The position numbers and the translations under genes are program-made. A stretch of DNA of 64,000 bases from Corynebacterium gottingense. GTDB taxonomy: Bacteria > Actinomycetota > Actinomycetes > Mycobacteriales > Mycobacteriaceae. Below, one piece after another: positions 1 through 8,132 of this stretch. The number at the start of each line of letters is the position of its first letter. The stretch's first letter is position 1. The notes beneath the pieces are model-generated. The model was not told the origin of the DNA. It did not search any database and saw nothing but the letters and a program-made list of their open reading frames with translations. The stretch lies in NCBI RefSeq assembly GCF_003693265.1, contig NZ_RDRE01000004.1:62001-126000 (forward strand), read 5' to 3'.

Positions 1-2
1 TC

Positions 3-188
3 GGGATGCCCGGGGATTCTGGAGCTGCCGCGTATCGTGATGCCCAGGTCGCCGGACTTTATACGGGAATTTCTATCGGCGACGGCGGAGACGTACGTGC
101 AAGCTTCGTGAGATTACCCGCTGATGAACGTACCGACTCGAAGAGCCGCCCACACAAGCTATCCTCTTCGCTGCTTTCTTCGAGCTAG
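3..188 (+). CDS. trypsin-like serine protease, C-terminal fragment cut by the window edge
   Basis: The open frame enters from the left edge and ends in TAG at 186-188, so only the last 61 residues are visible. They begin with G-M-P-G-D-S-G, the loop around the nucleophilic serine of chymotrypsin/trypsin-fold (S1) peptidases. A short beta-rich stretch (VAGLYTGISIG) follows, which fits the strand after the active-site serine. The Ser/Lys-rich tail is probably disordered. The His and Asp of the triad and any signal peptide lie outside the window. The gene points toward the CNNM/CorC gene, with 43 bp between the two stops. Family assignment rests mainly on the GDSG motif and its context. Confidence 0.6.
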   Translation, partial: GMPGDSGAAAYRDAQVAGLYTGISIGDGGDVRASFVRLPADERTDSKSRPHKLSSSLLSSS

Positions 189-231
189 CCTCTGCAGTGG
201 AAACACCTGATGCAATGGACCTAGTCATTGG

Positions 232-1545
232 TCACAGGCAGCGGCTCTTCGGGGGTTCGGGGACGTCGATAAGCACTGTCCTCGTCTTGATGCGGCCGCG
301 GCGGTCGAAGCCGCCCTCGGCGGTGTAGCGCACGCCGTCGATCACCGTCGACGACCCCGGGAGCGGGACGCGGCCAAGCTGGTAGGACAGTAGGCCGGCG
401 AGGGTGTCCACGGAGTCGGTGAGCTCGTCGTCGAACTCGACTTCGTAATCGAAGTGGTCCTCGAGGTAGTCCACCAAGTCATCGAGCGGCAGGCGGGACT
501 GGGCGCGGAACTGGCGCTCGCCGATCTGCTCGATCGGGGCGTCCTCGTCCTCGTCGAACTCGTCGGTGATCTCGCCGACGATCTCCTCCAGCAGGTCCTC
601 CATGGTGAGGAGGCCGGCCACGTTGCCGAACTCGTCAATGACGATAGCGATGTGCGTGTTTTGCTGCTGCATCTGCTTGAGCAGCTCATCCAGCGGCTTC
701 GACTCCGGCACGAACAGCGGATCGCGCATCAGCCCGGTCAGCTGCGTCGACGCGTCGACCGGGGCACCGTTGTCGCCGAACATGTCCTTGAGGTAGGCCA
801 CGCCGACGATCTCGTCGACGCTCTCGCCGATGAGCGGAACGCGCGAGTGACCCGAGCGAACCATCAGGCTCGTGGCCTGGCGCGCCGTCTTTTCGCTCTC
901 GATCCAGATCATTTCCGGGCGCGGCACCATCACCTGGCGGGCGTGGGTGGACGCGAGGTCGAAGATGTTTTGGATCATGCGGCCCTCGGTGGTCTCCACC
1001 ACGCCCTTCTCCTGCGCAATGTCAACGGCCTCGCGCAGCTCCACTTCGGTGGCGTACGGGCCGTCGCGGAAGTCCGCGCCCGGGTGGAACAGGTTGCCCA
1101 GCTTGATCAGGAAACGGGACACCGGGCCCAGCACCGCGTGGAACACCACGAGCCACTGGGCCGCCTTCAGCGAGATGGTGTACGGGTTGCGCTTGCCAGC
1201 CGTGCGGGCGAAGACGCCGATGATGCTGAACTGCAGCAGCGCTACCGCCACGATCGCCGCGGTGATCGCCCAGCCTTCCGCGTCAATGAGGTCCATGGCT
1301 GTGATCGCCGCGAACACCGCCGCCGTGATGTCCAGCGTGGTAGACAGCAGCACGAGCATGTTGACGTGGTTCGCGCGCGCGTTGACCACGCGCAGCAGCG
1401 CCGGCGCGCCGGCGACCTCGTCCTTCACCATGTTTTCCACACGCGCCCGGGAGACCGGGGTCAGGGCGGATTCGACGGAGCCAAGAAGGCCGGACAACAG
1501 CATCGCCGCGAGCGCGATGATGCCGTAGAAAATGGTGTTGTGCAT
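232..1545 (-). CDS. CNNM/CorC (HlyC) family membrane protein with CBS pair
   Basis: This 437-residue protein has an N-terminal DUF21 transmembrane domain of about four hydrophobic segments (residues 1 to about 190). A cytosolic CBS pair follows (around VMVPRPEMIWIE and HIAIVIDEFGNVAGLLTMEDLLEEIVGEI), then a C-terminal CorC_HlyC domain. Family members are linked to Mg2+/Co2+ efflux or homeostasis; the substrate cannot be read from sequence. I chose the ATG at 1545 because it gives the usual start just before the first membrane helix. The longer frame to 1635 adds only a Thr/Pro/Arg-rich stretch inside ybeY. The start lies 7 bp after the ybeY stop, so the gene is very likely the last member of an rsmE-phoH-ybeY-corC operon. 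Confidence 0.9.
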   Translation of the reverse strand: MHNTIFYGIIALAAMLLSGLLGSVESALTPVSRARVENMVKDEVAGAPALLRVVNARANHVNMLVLLSTTLDITAAVFAAITAMDLIDAEGWAITAAIVAVALLQFSIIGVFARTAGKRNPYTISLKAAQWLVVFHAVLGPVSRFLIKLGNLFHPGADFRDGPYATEVELREAVDIAQEKGVVETTEGRMIQNIFDLASTHARQVMVPRPEMIWIESEKTARQATSLMVRSGHSRVPLIGESVDEIVGVAYLKDMFGDNGAPVDASTQLTGLMRDPLFVPESKPLDELLKQMQQQNTHIAIVIDEFGNVAGLLTMEDLLEEIVGEITDEFDEDEDAPIEQIGERQFRAQSRLPLDDLVDYLEDHFDYEVEFDDELTDSVDTLAGLLSYQLGRVPLPGSSTVIDGVRYTAEGGFDRRGRIKTRTVLIDVPEPPKSRCL

Positions 1546-1552
1546 TGAGGTG

Positions 1553-2188
1553 TTAGTTCTCGTTCTGGGTCGGTGCGTTGGGGCCGCGGGTGCCGTGGGG
1601 GCTGTGGGGGTCTGCGTGCTGCGCCTCGCGCTCACGCATCAGACGGTCGAGCTCCTCGCGGTCAGCGGCGGAGGGGAACGCGTGCGCCCCGGTCGGCTTC
1701 GGCTGGTACTCCACCCCGCGCGCGGTCATGGAGTCGTACCAGTCGGCGAGGATCTCGTTCTGCAGCGCGAACATCTCGCGCTCGTCGGCGGGCTGGATGT
1801 GGTCGTAGCCGAGCAGGTGCAGGACACCGTGGACAGTAAGCAGCGCGAGCTCGTGCGCCAAATCGTGGCCGGCCATCTCCGCCTGCCTGCGGTCAAACGC
1901 CGGGCACAGGATGATGTCGCCGAGCATCGCCGCGCCCAGTGGGGTCGCGTCGGGGCGGCCGCCGCCCGGGGTCAGCTCGTCCATGGGGAAGCTCATCACG
2001 TCGGTCGGGCCCTCAAGGTCCATCCAGCGGACGTGGAGATCGGCCATCGTCGGCTCATCCACGAGCGTGATCGTGGCCTCGGTGTCCGGGTGGACGTCCA
2101 TGGTTTGGAGGGCGAACGAGCAAACGTCGATAAGCATTTGCTCGTTGACGTCGGCCTCGCCGGACTCGTTGAGAACTTCAATGCTCAC
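1553..2188 (-). CDS. ybeY: endoribonuclease YbeY, 16S rRNA maturation
   Basis: YbeY is a zinc-dependent endoribonuclease needed for 16S rRNA 3'-end maturation and 70S ribosome quality control. The signature [11 protein letters not shown] lies at residues 120-130 and supplies the three metal-binding histidines. The protein has 211 residues, longer than the usual 150-180. The excess is a charged tail after about residue 140, rich in Arg, Glu, His and Pro and likely disordered. Its ATG overlaps the end of phoH by 4 nt, which implies translational coupling. The phoH-ybeY-corC order is widespread in bacteria. Confidence 0.95.
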   Translation of the reverse strand: MSIEVLNESGEADVNEQMLIDVCSFALQTMDVHPDTEATITLVDEPTMADLHVRWMDLEGPTDVMSFPMDELTPGGGRPDATPLGAAMLGDIILCPAFDRRQAEMAGHDLAHELALLTVHGVLHLLGYDHIQPADEREMFALQNEILADWYDSMTARGVEYQPKPTGAHAFPSAADREELDRLMREREAQHADPHSPHGTRGPNAPTQNEN

Positions 2189-3207
2189 TGGCTGGCTTCC
2201 TCCTCGCGCTCGCGCTCAAGCTCCTGCTGGCGCTTTTCGTAGCGCATCGAATTCTGGGCATCGTGCCGGTCGTACGCGGCGACGATGCGGGAGATCAGGT
2301 GGTGGCGCACGACGTCCTCGCCGCGCATCTCCTGGAACGCGATGTCATCGATGTTGGACAGAATGCGCCGGGCAACGCGCAGGCCGGACACGGTGCCGCG
2401 CGGCAGGTCCACCTGCGAGATGTCGCCGGTGACCACCATCTTCGAGCGGAAGCCCAGGCGGGTGAGGAACATCTTCATCTGGGCACCGGTGGTGTTCTGC
2501 GCCTCGTCCAGGATCACGAACGCGTCCGACAGGGTGCGACCGCGCATGTAGGCGAGGGGGGCGACCTCGATGATGTTGGCGTCGACGAGCTTGGGGATCA
2601 TCTCCGGGTCCAACATGTCCCGCAGCGCGTCGTAGAGCGGGCGCAGGTACGGGTCGATTTTGTCGTTCAGCGTGCCCGGGAGGAAGCCAAGCTTCTCGCC
2701 CGCTTCCACGGCGGGGCGGGTGAGGATAATGCGCTTGACCTCCTTGGCCTGCAACGCCTGCACCGCCTTCGCCACGGCCAGGTAGGTCTTGCCGGAGCCG
2801 GCGGGGCCGATGCCGAAGGTGATGGTGTGCTCATCAATCGCGTCGACGTACTGGCGCTGGCCCGCGGTCTTGGGGCGGATCACTTTGCCGCGGCGGGCGA
2901 CGATCTCGGCGCCGAGGATCTCGGACGCGGATTCTGGCGTGTCCGTCTCCATAATGCGGGCGGCGTGGACGACGGAGTCCGGGTCCACCGGCACGCCACG
3001 GCGCGCCATGGACTCAAGCTCATCGACGACGCGCGCCGCGTAGGCCACGTCCGCCTCGGCACCGCGCAGCGTCAGCGTCGTGCCTCGCGCGTGGATGTCA
3101 GCGGCGAGCTGCCGGTTGAGGACCCGCAGGTTGCCGTCGTTGACTCCGAGGACGGCCTGGGCGTAGGCGGAGTCCAATTCGAGTTTGCGGGTAACTGGAT
3201 TTTGCAT
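2185..3207 (-). CDS. phoH: PhoH-family P-loop ATPase
   Basis: This 340-residue protein has an N-terminal KH-like nucleic-acid-binding segment and a PhoH ATPase domain from about residue 110. Walker A is GPAGSGKT (134-141) and Walker B is VILDEAQ (231-237). PhoH-like proteins are NTPases/helicases associated with RNA metabolism and often sit beside ybeY; their precise role is unsettled. The ATG at 3207 (MQNPVTRKL) was chosen over the longer frame to 3255, which would run into rsmE. The gene starts 14 bp after the rsmE stop and overlaps ybeY by 4 nt, so it sits mid-operon. Confidence 0.92.
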   Translation of the reverse strand: MQNPVTRKLELDSAYAQAVLGVNDGNLRVLNRQLAADIHARGTTLTLRGAEADVAYAARVVDELESMARRGVPVDPDSVVHAARIMETDTPESASEILGAEIVARRGKVIRPKTAGQRQYVDAIDEHTITFGIGPAGSGKTYLAVAKAVQALQAKEVKRIILTRPAVEAGEKLGFLPGTLNDKIDPYLRPLYDALRDMLDPEMIPKLVDANIIEVAPLAYMRGRTLSDAFVILDEAQNTTGAQMKMFLTRLGFRSKMVVTGDISQVDLPRGTVSGLRVARRILSNIDDIAFQEMRGEDVVRHHLISRIVAAYDRHDAQNSMRYEKRQQELEREREEEASQ

Positions 3208-3221
3208 GCTGCTCCTCAACA

Positions 3222-3920
3222 CTACCAGCGAGACGTCAACGCGCCGATGGCGCAAAGTGCCGCGAACCCGGCGCTCGCTGTGCGCAGGACTTGCGGCCCC
3301 ATCCGCACGGGGTGGGCTCCGAGCAAATCTAACTCATCCTGGCCAATGCCGCCCTCCGGGCCGACGATGAGGAAGACCTCTTCGCCGAAATTAAGGTCCT
3401 TGATGGAGTCGGTCGCATCTTCGTGCAGCACGACCGCGGGCTTGCCGGCGATGAGGTCCTTGAGTTGGTTGGTCGTCACCGCGTCGTGGACCTTAGGCAG
3501 CCACGCCCGGCGCGACTGCTTCGCGGAGGCGGCTGCCTGGTTTTGCCACTTCTGCACCTGCTTCGCCTGCTTGTCGTTCCCCCACCGCGCGATGGTGCGG
3601 TGCGAGATCCAGGGAATGATGGCGTCCGCGCCGCCCTGCACGGCGAGGTCGACGGCCAGCTCGGCGCGCTCCGACTTCGGCACCGCTTGCACGAGCGTGA
3701 CGCGCGGCGTGGGCGCGGCTTCGGTGTGTTCGGCCACCACGTCGCCGACGACACGGTCGCGCGAGCAGTCGCGGACGACGACTTCGGCGGCGTTGCCGTG
3801 GCCGTCGACAAGCATGATGTGCTCCCCCGGGCCGATGCGCTTGACGTGGGCGTGTTTCGCTTCGGCGCCGTCGAGCTCGCCGGAGCTTGGCTGCGCGGCG
3901 TAAAAGTACGGCAGGCTCAT
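3222..3920 (-). CDS. rsmE: 16S rRNA m3U1498 methyltransferase RsmE
   Basis: The 232-residue length is typical of RsmE, a SPOUT-class methyltransferase acting on U1498 of 16S rRNA with S-adenosylmethionine. The N-terminal PUA-like domain (residues 1-70) is followed by the knot region with LIVGPEGGIGQDEL and a C-terminal VLRTASAGFAAL, both signatures of the SAM-binding trefoil knot. Its ATG shares one base with the dnaJ stop (TGATG), so it is probably translated by reinitiation after dnaJ. An rRNA-modification gene behind the heat-shock genes hrcA-dnaJ is a familiar arrangement. Confidence 0.93.
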   Translation of the reverse strand: MSLPYFYAAQPSSGELDGAEAKHAHVKRIGPGEHIMLVDGHGNAAEVVVRDCSRDRVVGDVVAEHTEAAPTPRVTLVQAVPKSERAELAVDLAVQGGADAIIPWISHRTIARWGNDKQAKQVQKWQNQAAASAKQSRRAWLPKVHDAVTTNQLKDLIAGKPAVVLHEDATDSIKDLNFGEEVFLIVGPEGGIGQDELDLLGAHPVRMGPQVLRTASAGFAALCAIGALTSRW

Positions 3921-5059
3921 CAGCGGCGGAACTTACCACGCATGCGGGAGAAGAAGCTTTCCCCGCCGGACTCCTCGCTGGAGTGCACGCGCGCCTCGTC
4001 GTCGTGCGACTCGCGCAGCTGCTCCAGCGCGGCGCGCTCGTCCTTATTCAGGTCGGTCGGCACGACCACCTTCACGTGCGCGACCATGTCGCCCGCGCCC
4101 TCGGCCCGCAGGCGCGGCATGCCCTCGCCGTGCAGGACGATCTCCTCATCCGGCTGCACGCCAGCCGGAACCTGGATGGTGGTCTGCTCGCCGGCCAAGT
4201 TCTCCACGGCCAGATCGGTGCCAAGCGCAGCGTCATACATTGGCACGCGCAGCTGCAGGTGCAGGTCGTTGCCCTCACGGGCGAAGACGGCGTGCGGGGC
4301 GGTGTGGACCTCCACGTAGAGGTCGCCCGCCGGGCCGCCGCCGTGGCCGACCTCGCCCTGGTTGGCCATGCGGATGCGCATGCCGGACGCGATGCCGGCC
4401 GGGACATTCACGGTGAGGTCGCGGGTGGTGCGCACGCGGCCGTCGCCGGCGCACTGGCGGCACGGGTCCTTAATAATCTCGCCGTAGCCGTGGCACTTCG
4501 GGCACTCGTGGGTGGTCATCACGTTGCCCAGGAAGGACTGCTGCATCTCCTGCACCGCGCCCTGTCCCTGGCAGTAGTCGCAGGTTTCCGGCTTGGCGCC
4601 CGACTCGGAGCCGGAGCCCTGGCACTTGTTGCACAACACGGCGGTGTCCACGGTGACGTCCTTCTTCACGCCGGCAAACGCCTCTTCCAGCGTGATCTGG
4701 GTGCGCAGCAGGGCGTCGTTGCCCGGCTGCACGCGCGAACGCGGCTCGCGACCCGCGCCACCCCCGCCGAAGAACGCCTCGAAGATGTCGCCGACGCCGC
4801 CGAATCCACCGAAGCCGCCGCCGGGCCCGGCCGCGCCGCCCTGCTCCATTGGGTCTCCGCCGCGGTCCACAATGCTGCGCTTCTTCGGGTCCAGCAGGAC
4901 CTCCTGCGCCAGCGAAATGTCCGCGAACTTCTCCGCTGCCTCCTCGGACGGGTTCACGTCCGGGTGGTACTTGCGGGCGAGCTTGCGGTACGCCTTCTTA
5001 ATCTCTTGCTCCGTGGCTTCCCGGTCGACGCCGAGAATGCCGTAGTAGTCTCGTGCCAA
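3920..5059 (-). CDS. dnaJ: chaperone DnaJ (second, HrcA-linked copy)
   Basis: DnaJ is the Hsp40 cochaperone that stimulates DnaK ATPase activity and delivers unfolded substrates. Visible parts, in order: a J domain with HPD at residues 32-34; a Gly/Phe-rich linker (about 75-105); four CxxCxGxG-type zinc repeats ([32 protein letters not shown]); and the C-terminal substrate domain. The total is 379 residues, normal for type I DnaJ. The start codon is TTG at 5059, giving [10 protein letters not shown], with a weak GGG upstream. The gene follows hrcA by 62 bp. Actinobacteria usually carry one dnaJ with dnaK-grpE and a second with hrcA; this is the second kind. Confidence 0.95.
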   Translation of the reverse strand: MARDYYGILGVDREATEQEIKKAYRKLARKYHPDVNPSEEAAEKFADISLAQEVLLDPKKRSIVDRGGDPMEQGGAAGPGGGFGGFGGVGDIFEAFFGGGGAGREPRSRVQPGNDALLRTQITLEEAFAGVKKDVTVDTAVLCNKCQGSGSESGAKPETCDYCQGQGAVQEMQQSFLGNVMTTHECPKCHGYGEIIKDPCRQCAGDGRVRTTRDLTVNVPAGIASGMRIRMANQGEVGHGGGPAGDLYVEVHTAPHAVFAREGNDLHLQLRVPMYDAALGTDLAVENLAGEQTTIQVPAGVQPDEEIVLHGEGMPRLRAEGAGDMVAHVKVVVPTDLNKDERAALEQLRESHDDEARVHSSEESGGESFFSRMRGKFRR

Positions 5060-5121
5060 AGTATTTACCCTTTCAGATTTATAGAAGTGTGAAAAAGTGC
5101 TTCGCCCGCTGGTCGCGGCTG

Positions 5122-6141
5122 CTATTCGCCCCGCAGGATGCGGCTAATGTATTGGGCCACGGTGGCAACCTTTTGAATCGTACCGGGGTAGTCCATGTAC
5201 GTCGGACCGACCACCCCGAGTCCGCCAAGTGCCTCGTCGCCCGCGCCATATGCAGTAGTAACAATCGCGGCCTGGGAAAATTCCTCGTTTTCGTTCTCCC
5301 GCCCGATCCGCACGGACACCCGCTCCAGATCTTGCGCGCTGGCCAGGAGCTTCAGCACGACGACCTGCTGCTCCAGGGCCTCGATCACGTTGTGCAGGTC
5401 CGCCAGCCGGTGCACGGTCAGGTTGCCCGCGCCGGCGATGAGCAGGCGGTCCGCGGTCGTGTCCACCAGCGTGTCCACGAGGACGGCGGCGCAGCGCCCG
5501 ACGGCGTCGGCGAGTTCCCGCGGCGCCCTCGCGTGCAGGGTGGACAGCCCGGCGGCGGCCTCGCGCATCGTCCGGCCGACGAGAACGTCGTTGAGGAGGT
5601 CGCGGAGGACGGGCACGTGGGCGTCGACAAGCGGCCCCTTGAGCTCGACATTGCGCTGGTCAACGCGCCCGGTGTCGGTGATGACCACCAGCAGCAGGCG
5701 CGTCGGGGTGAGCGAGACGACCTCGCAGTGCTTCACGCGCGACAGGTCGAGGTTGGGCAGCTGCACCACCGCGGCCTGGTTGGTCAGCTGGGCGAGCAGC
5801 TGGACGCTGCGGCGCAGCACGTCCTCGAGGTCCACGCCGTGCTCGAGAAAGTCCAGGATGGCGTGGCGCTCGGAGACGGAGAGCGGTTTGACGTCGTCGT
5901 GCAGCGCGTCCACGAACGCGCGGTACCCGGCCTGCGTGGGGACGCGGCCGGAGGAGGTGTGGGTTTGGCTGATGTAGCCCTGTTGCTCCAGCACGCTCAT
6001 GTCGTTCCTGATGGTCGCCGAGCTCACGCCGAGCCCGTGGCGCTCCACCAGTGCCTTCGATCCGACTGGTTCTTGCTGCGCGATGTAGTCTGCAACGATT
6101 GCGCGCAGCACCGCCTTGCGGCGGTCATCAGCAGCACTCAT
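5122..6141 (-). CDS. hrcA: heat-inducible transcription repressor HrcA
   Basis: HrcA binds CIRCE operators and represses class I heat-shock genes. The N-terminal winged helix (residues 5-75) contains [30 protein letters not shown]; the GAF-like dimerisation and inserted domains follow. The length is 339 residues. The ATG at 6141 was chosen because GAGGGAG lies 5 nt upstream, while the GTG at 6147 would leave no Shine-Dalgarno. Base 6141 is also the first base of a CIRCE-like operator, so HrcA probably represses its own operon. The gene lies 31 bp downstream of the hemW stop. Confidence 0.93.
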   Translation of the reverse strand: MSAADDRRKAVLRAIVADYIAQQEPVGSKALVERHGLGVSSATIRNDMSVLEQQGYISQTHTSSGRVPTQAGYRAFVDALHDDVKPLSVSERHAILDFLEHGVDLEDVLRRSVQLLAQLTNQAAVVQLPNLDLSRVKHCEVVSLTPTRLLLVVITDTGRVDQRNVELKGPLVDAHVPVLRDLLNDVLVGRTMREAAAGLSTLHARAPRELADAVGRCAAVLVDTLVDTTADRLLIAGAGNLTVHRLADLHNVIEALEQQVVVLKLLASAQDLERVSVRIGRENENEEFSQAAIVTTAYGAGDEALGGLGVVGPTYMDYPGTIQKVATVAQYISRILRGE

Positions 6142-6167
6142 TAGCACTCCCTCTCATCGACTGCCAG
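6141..6167. promoter_or_regulatory. degenerate CIRCE operator overlapping the hrcA start
   Basis: The consensus CIRCE is TTAGCACTC-N9-GAGTGCTAA. Here the plus strand has a perfect left half (6141-6149), a 9-nt spacer, and GACTGCCAG (6159-6167), which matches the right half at 6 of 9 positions. It overlaps the hrcA initiation codon and Shine-Dalgarno, so bound HrcA would block hrcA-dnaJ expression. The position and exact spacer make chance unlikely, although the right arm is poor. Confidence 0.72.
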
Positions 6168-6172
6168 CTATC

Positions 6173-7324
6173 CTACTCGGCGGCCAGAATATCGGTCACG
6201 ATGCCGTCGGCAAGCAATCGGCCCGCATCCGTCACCGCGATGCGCTCGCCCGCGGTGAGCAGGCCGCCGCGCACGTGCTTGTCGACGACCTCGCGCGCCC
6301 CCTCCCCTACCCAGCCGGCAGGGATACCCTCCTTGAGCCGCAGGCCGAGCATCACCTGCTCGTCGTGGTGCTCCGCATCCGTCACCGTCTCCGTGAACCC
6401 GATTGGCAGGTCGCCACCCCGCAGGGTGTCGGCGTAACGCTCTGGGCGCTTCACGTTGGCGAAGCGCTCGCGGCCGATATAAGAGTGCGCCCCCGGACCC
6501 GCGCCCCACCATTGACCATCGCGCCAGTACAGCAGGTTGTGCCGGCACTCCCCGCCCGGCTTCGACCAGTTCGACACCTCGTACCAGCCAAACCCCGCGC
6601 CCTCGAGCGCCTCGGCGATCAACTCGTAGCGGCGCGCGTACACCTCCTCCTCGGGCGCCGGCAGCTCGCCCCGGCGCACCTTGCGCGCCATCGCGGTGCT
6701 GTCCTCCACGATGAGCGAGTACGCGGACACGTGATCCACGCCCGTGGACAGGATCGCGTCGAGCGTCGCGCGCACGTCGTCGTCCGTTTCCGTCGGGGTG
6801 CCGTAGATCATGTCCAGGTTGACGTGGTCGAACCCGGCGGCGAGCGCCTCGCGGGCAGCGGCGACAGCGCGCCCCGGCGTGTGCGTGCGATCCAGCACCT
6901 TGAGTACGGGCGTGGAGGCGGACTGCATCCCGAGCGAGACGCGAGTAAAGCCGGCCTCGCGCAGCCCCGCGAAGTAGCCGGGGCTGGTGGACTCCGGGTT
7001 CGACTCCGTGGTGACCTCGGCGTTCGGCGCAAGGCCGAAGGTGTTGCGGACGGCGCCCAGCAGACGCGACAGTCCGTCCGCGCCGAGCAGCGACGGGGTG
7101 CCCCCGCCCACGAACACAGTGTCCGCGCGCGGCGGGGTGCGCTCGCCCCGCTCGGCGGCGGTGCGCGCGGCGGCGAGCTCCAGCTCGCGCTCGATCGCGT
7201 CCAGGTACTCCGCGTGCGAGGACGCTACCTCGGTGGGCGTGTACGTATTGAAGTCGCAGTAGCCACAACGGGTCGCGCAGAACGGGACGTGAAGGTAGAC
7301 GCCAAAAGAGTCGTGTTCAGCCAT
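6173..7324 (-). CDS. hemW: radical SAM protein HemW (CPO-like)
   Basis: HemW belongs to the radical-SAM family once annotated as oxygen-independent coproporphyrinogen III oxidase and is now regarded as a heme-binding or heme-insertion protein. The [4Fe-4S] ligands are C16, C20 and C23 in VPFCATRCGYCDF. The GGGTPSLL glycine motif and the C-terminal HemN domain are present. The 383-residue length is typical. TAAACT on the minus strand (7336-7331) ends 6 nt before the ATG, which suggests a leaderless transcript; it overlaps the stop of the upstream gene. In many bacteria hemW directly precedes hrcA, as here. Confidence 0.9.
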   Translation of the reverse strand: MAEHDSFGVYLHVPFCATRCGYCDFNTYTPTEVASSHAEYLDAIERELELAAARTAAERGERTPPRADTVFVGGGTPSLLGADGLSRLLGAVRNTFGLAPNAEVTTESNPESTSPGYFAGLREAGFTRVSLGMQSASTPVLKVLDRTHTPGRAVAAAREALAAGFDHVNLDMIYGTPTETDDDVRATLDAILSTGVDHVSAYSLIVEDSTAMARKVRRGELPAPEEEVYARRYELIAEALEGAGFGWYEVSNWSKPGGECRHNLLYWRDGQWWGAGPGAHSYIGRERFANVKRPERYADTLRGGDLPIGFTETVTDAEHHDEQVMLGLRLKEGIPAGWVGEGAREVVDKHVRGGLLTAGERIAVTDAGRLLADGIVTDILAAE

Positions 7325-7333
7325 GCGGCCAGT

Positions 7334-8002
7334 TTAGGCACCGCGCCGGGAGCGCTTCGCCGCGACCTTCTCCACGATCCGGTTGATGCGGGCGCGCTCG
7401 TCCAAAAACTCCGGCGGGTTGGTTCCGCGCATGGTGCGCACGAACGCCGGGTGGTCGACGCACACGGTCTCCACCCACCCCTCGACGGCAGCCTCGACCA
7501 GCTCGGCCACGGTGGCGTAAAGGTGCGGCAGGCTCACCGCGCCGAGCTCGCGCGCGACCATGTCGGTCTGCTCGAGGGTGTAGGCGACAATCTCGGTGAG
7601 GTGCTGGACGGTGAGGTCGGTGCGGCCGGTGAGCGCGTCCTCCATCGTCTGCACGGAAAACGGCGCAGAAAGCGGGAAGAGCTCTTCCAGCCCGGTGGCG
7701 TCGAGAAGCTCCGGCTCGGGGACCTTCTCCTCGGGGCAGGCGGAGGCGGACAGGACGCCCGCGCGCATCCCCGAGGTCAGTGCCTGGCGCAAGCCGATGA
7801 GCTCGCCGACCACGCGGCGCGCGTCCACGCGGGCGTCGTCGGCGATCTCCACAAACTCAGCGAGGCAGTCGTCCGTGAGCTCGCCGTCATAGTCCGCGAC
7901 GGCCTCTGCAATGTGCTCGATGTACTCGGCGACCTCGTCGCCGATGTTGTAAATCTCCTGCGTGAGCTCGCGGTGCCGCAGCATTGCAGCCGTCTTGTGC
8001 AC
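7334..8002 (-). CDS. conserved hypothetical acidic helical protein
   Basis: I do not recognise a named family. The protein (222 residues from the GTG at 8002) is acidic and predicted mostly helical, with no signal peptide or membrane segment. The first half (EIYNIGDEVAEYIEHIAEAVADYDGELTD region) looks like helical repeats. The C-terminal part is basic and contains a WVETVCVDHPAF segment. A GTG start is preferred because a GGGG run lies 7 nt upstream; TTG at 8008 and ATG at 7984 are alternatives. It precedes hemW by 9 bp. It may be a regulator or cytosolic scaffold, but nothing fixes a function. Confidence 0.6.
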   Translation of the reverse strand: MHKTAAMLRHRELTQEIYNIGDEVAEYIEHIAEAVADYDGELTDDCLAEFVEIADDARVDARRVVGELIGLRQALTSGMRAGVLSASACPEEKVPEPELLDATGLEELFPLSAPFSVQTMEDALTGRTDLTVQHLTEIVAYTLEQTDMVARELGAVSLPHLYATVAELVEAAVEGWVETVCVDHPAFVRTMRGTNPPEFLDERARINRIVEKVAAKRSRRGA

Positions 8003-8021
8003 GGACAAGCCCCCTTTTTGT

Positions 8022-8058
8022 ATTGCTCAGGACGAGTTACGGATTTGCTGGGAGCAAT
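8022..8058. repeat. 7-bp inverted repeat in the gap upstream of the hypothetical gene
   Basis: ATTGCTC at 8022-8028 is mirrored by GAGCAAT at 8052-8058 with a 23-nt spacer, 20-56 bp upstream of the unknown gene at 8002. It could be an operator. The rest of the 130-bp gap (8003-8132) holds GC-rich imperfect repeats but no convincing promoter. Confidence 0.3.
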
Positions 8059-8132
8059 GCTAAGGCACGGGCGCGCTCCGGCGCGGAAGGCGCGCCGAAG
8101 CTACGCCGCACCCACCCCGCCCCCGGCGGGCG

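Noticed and set aside
2263..3903. A 546-codon open frame on the plus strand opposite phoH and rsmE
   Set aside because: It is antisense to two clear genes. High GC at third codon positions removes stops from antisense frames. Its Arg/Val/His-rich composition resembles no family.
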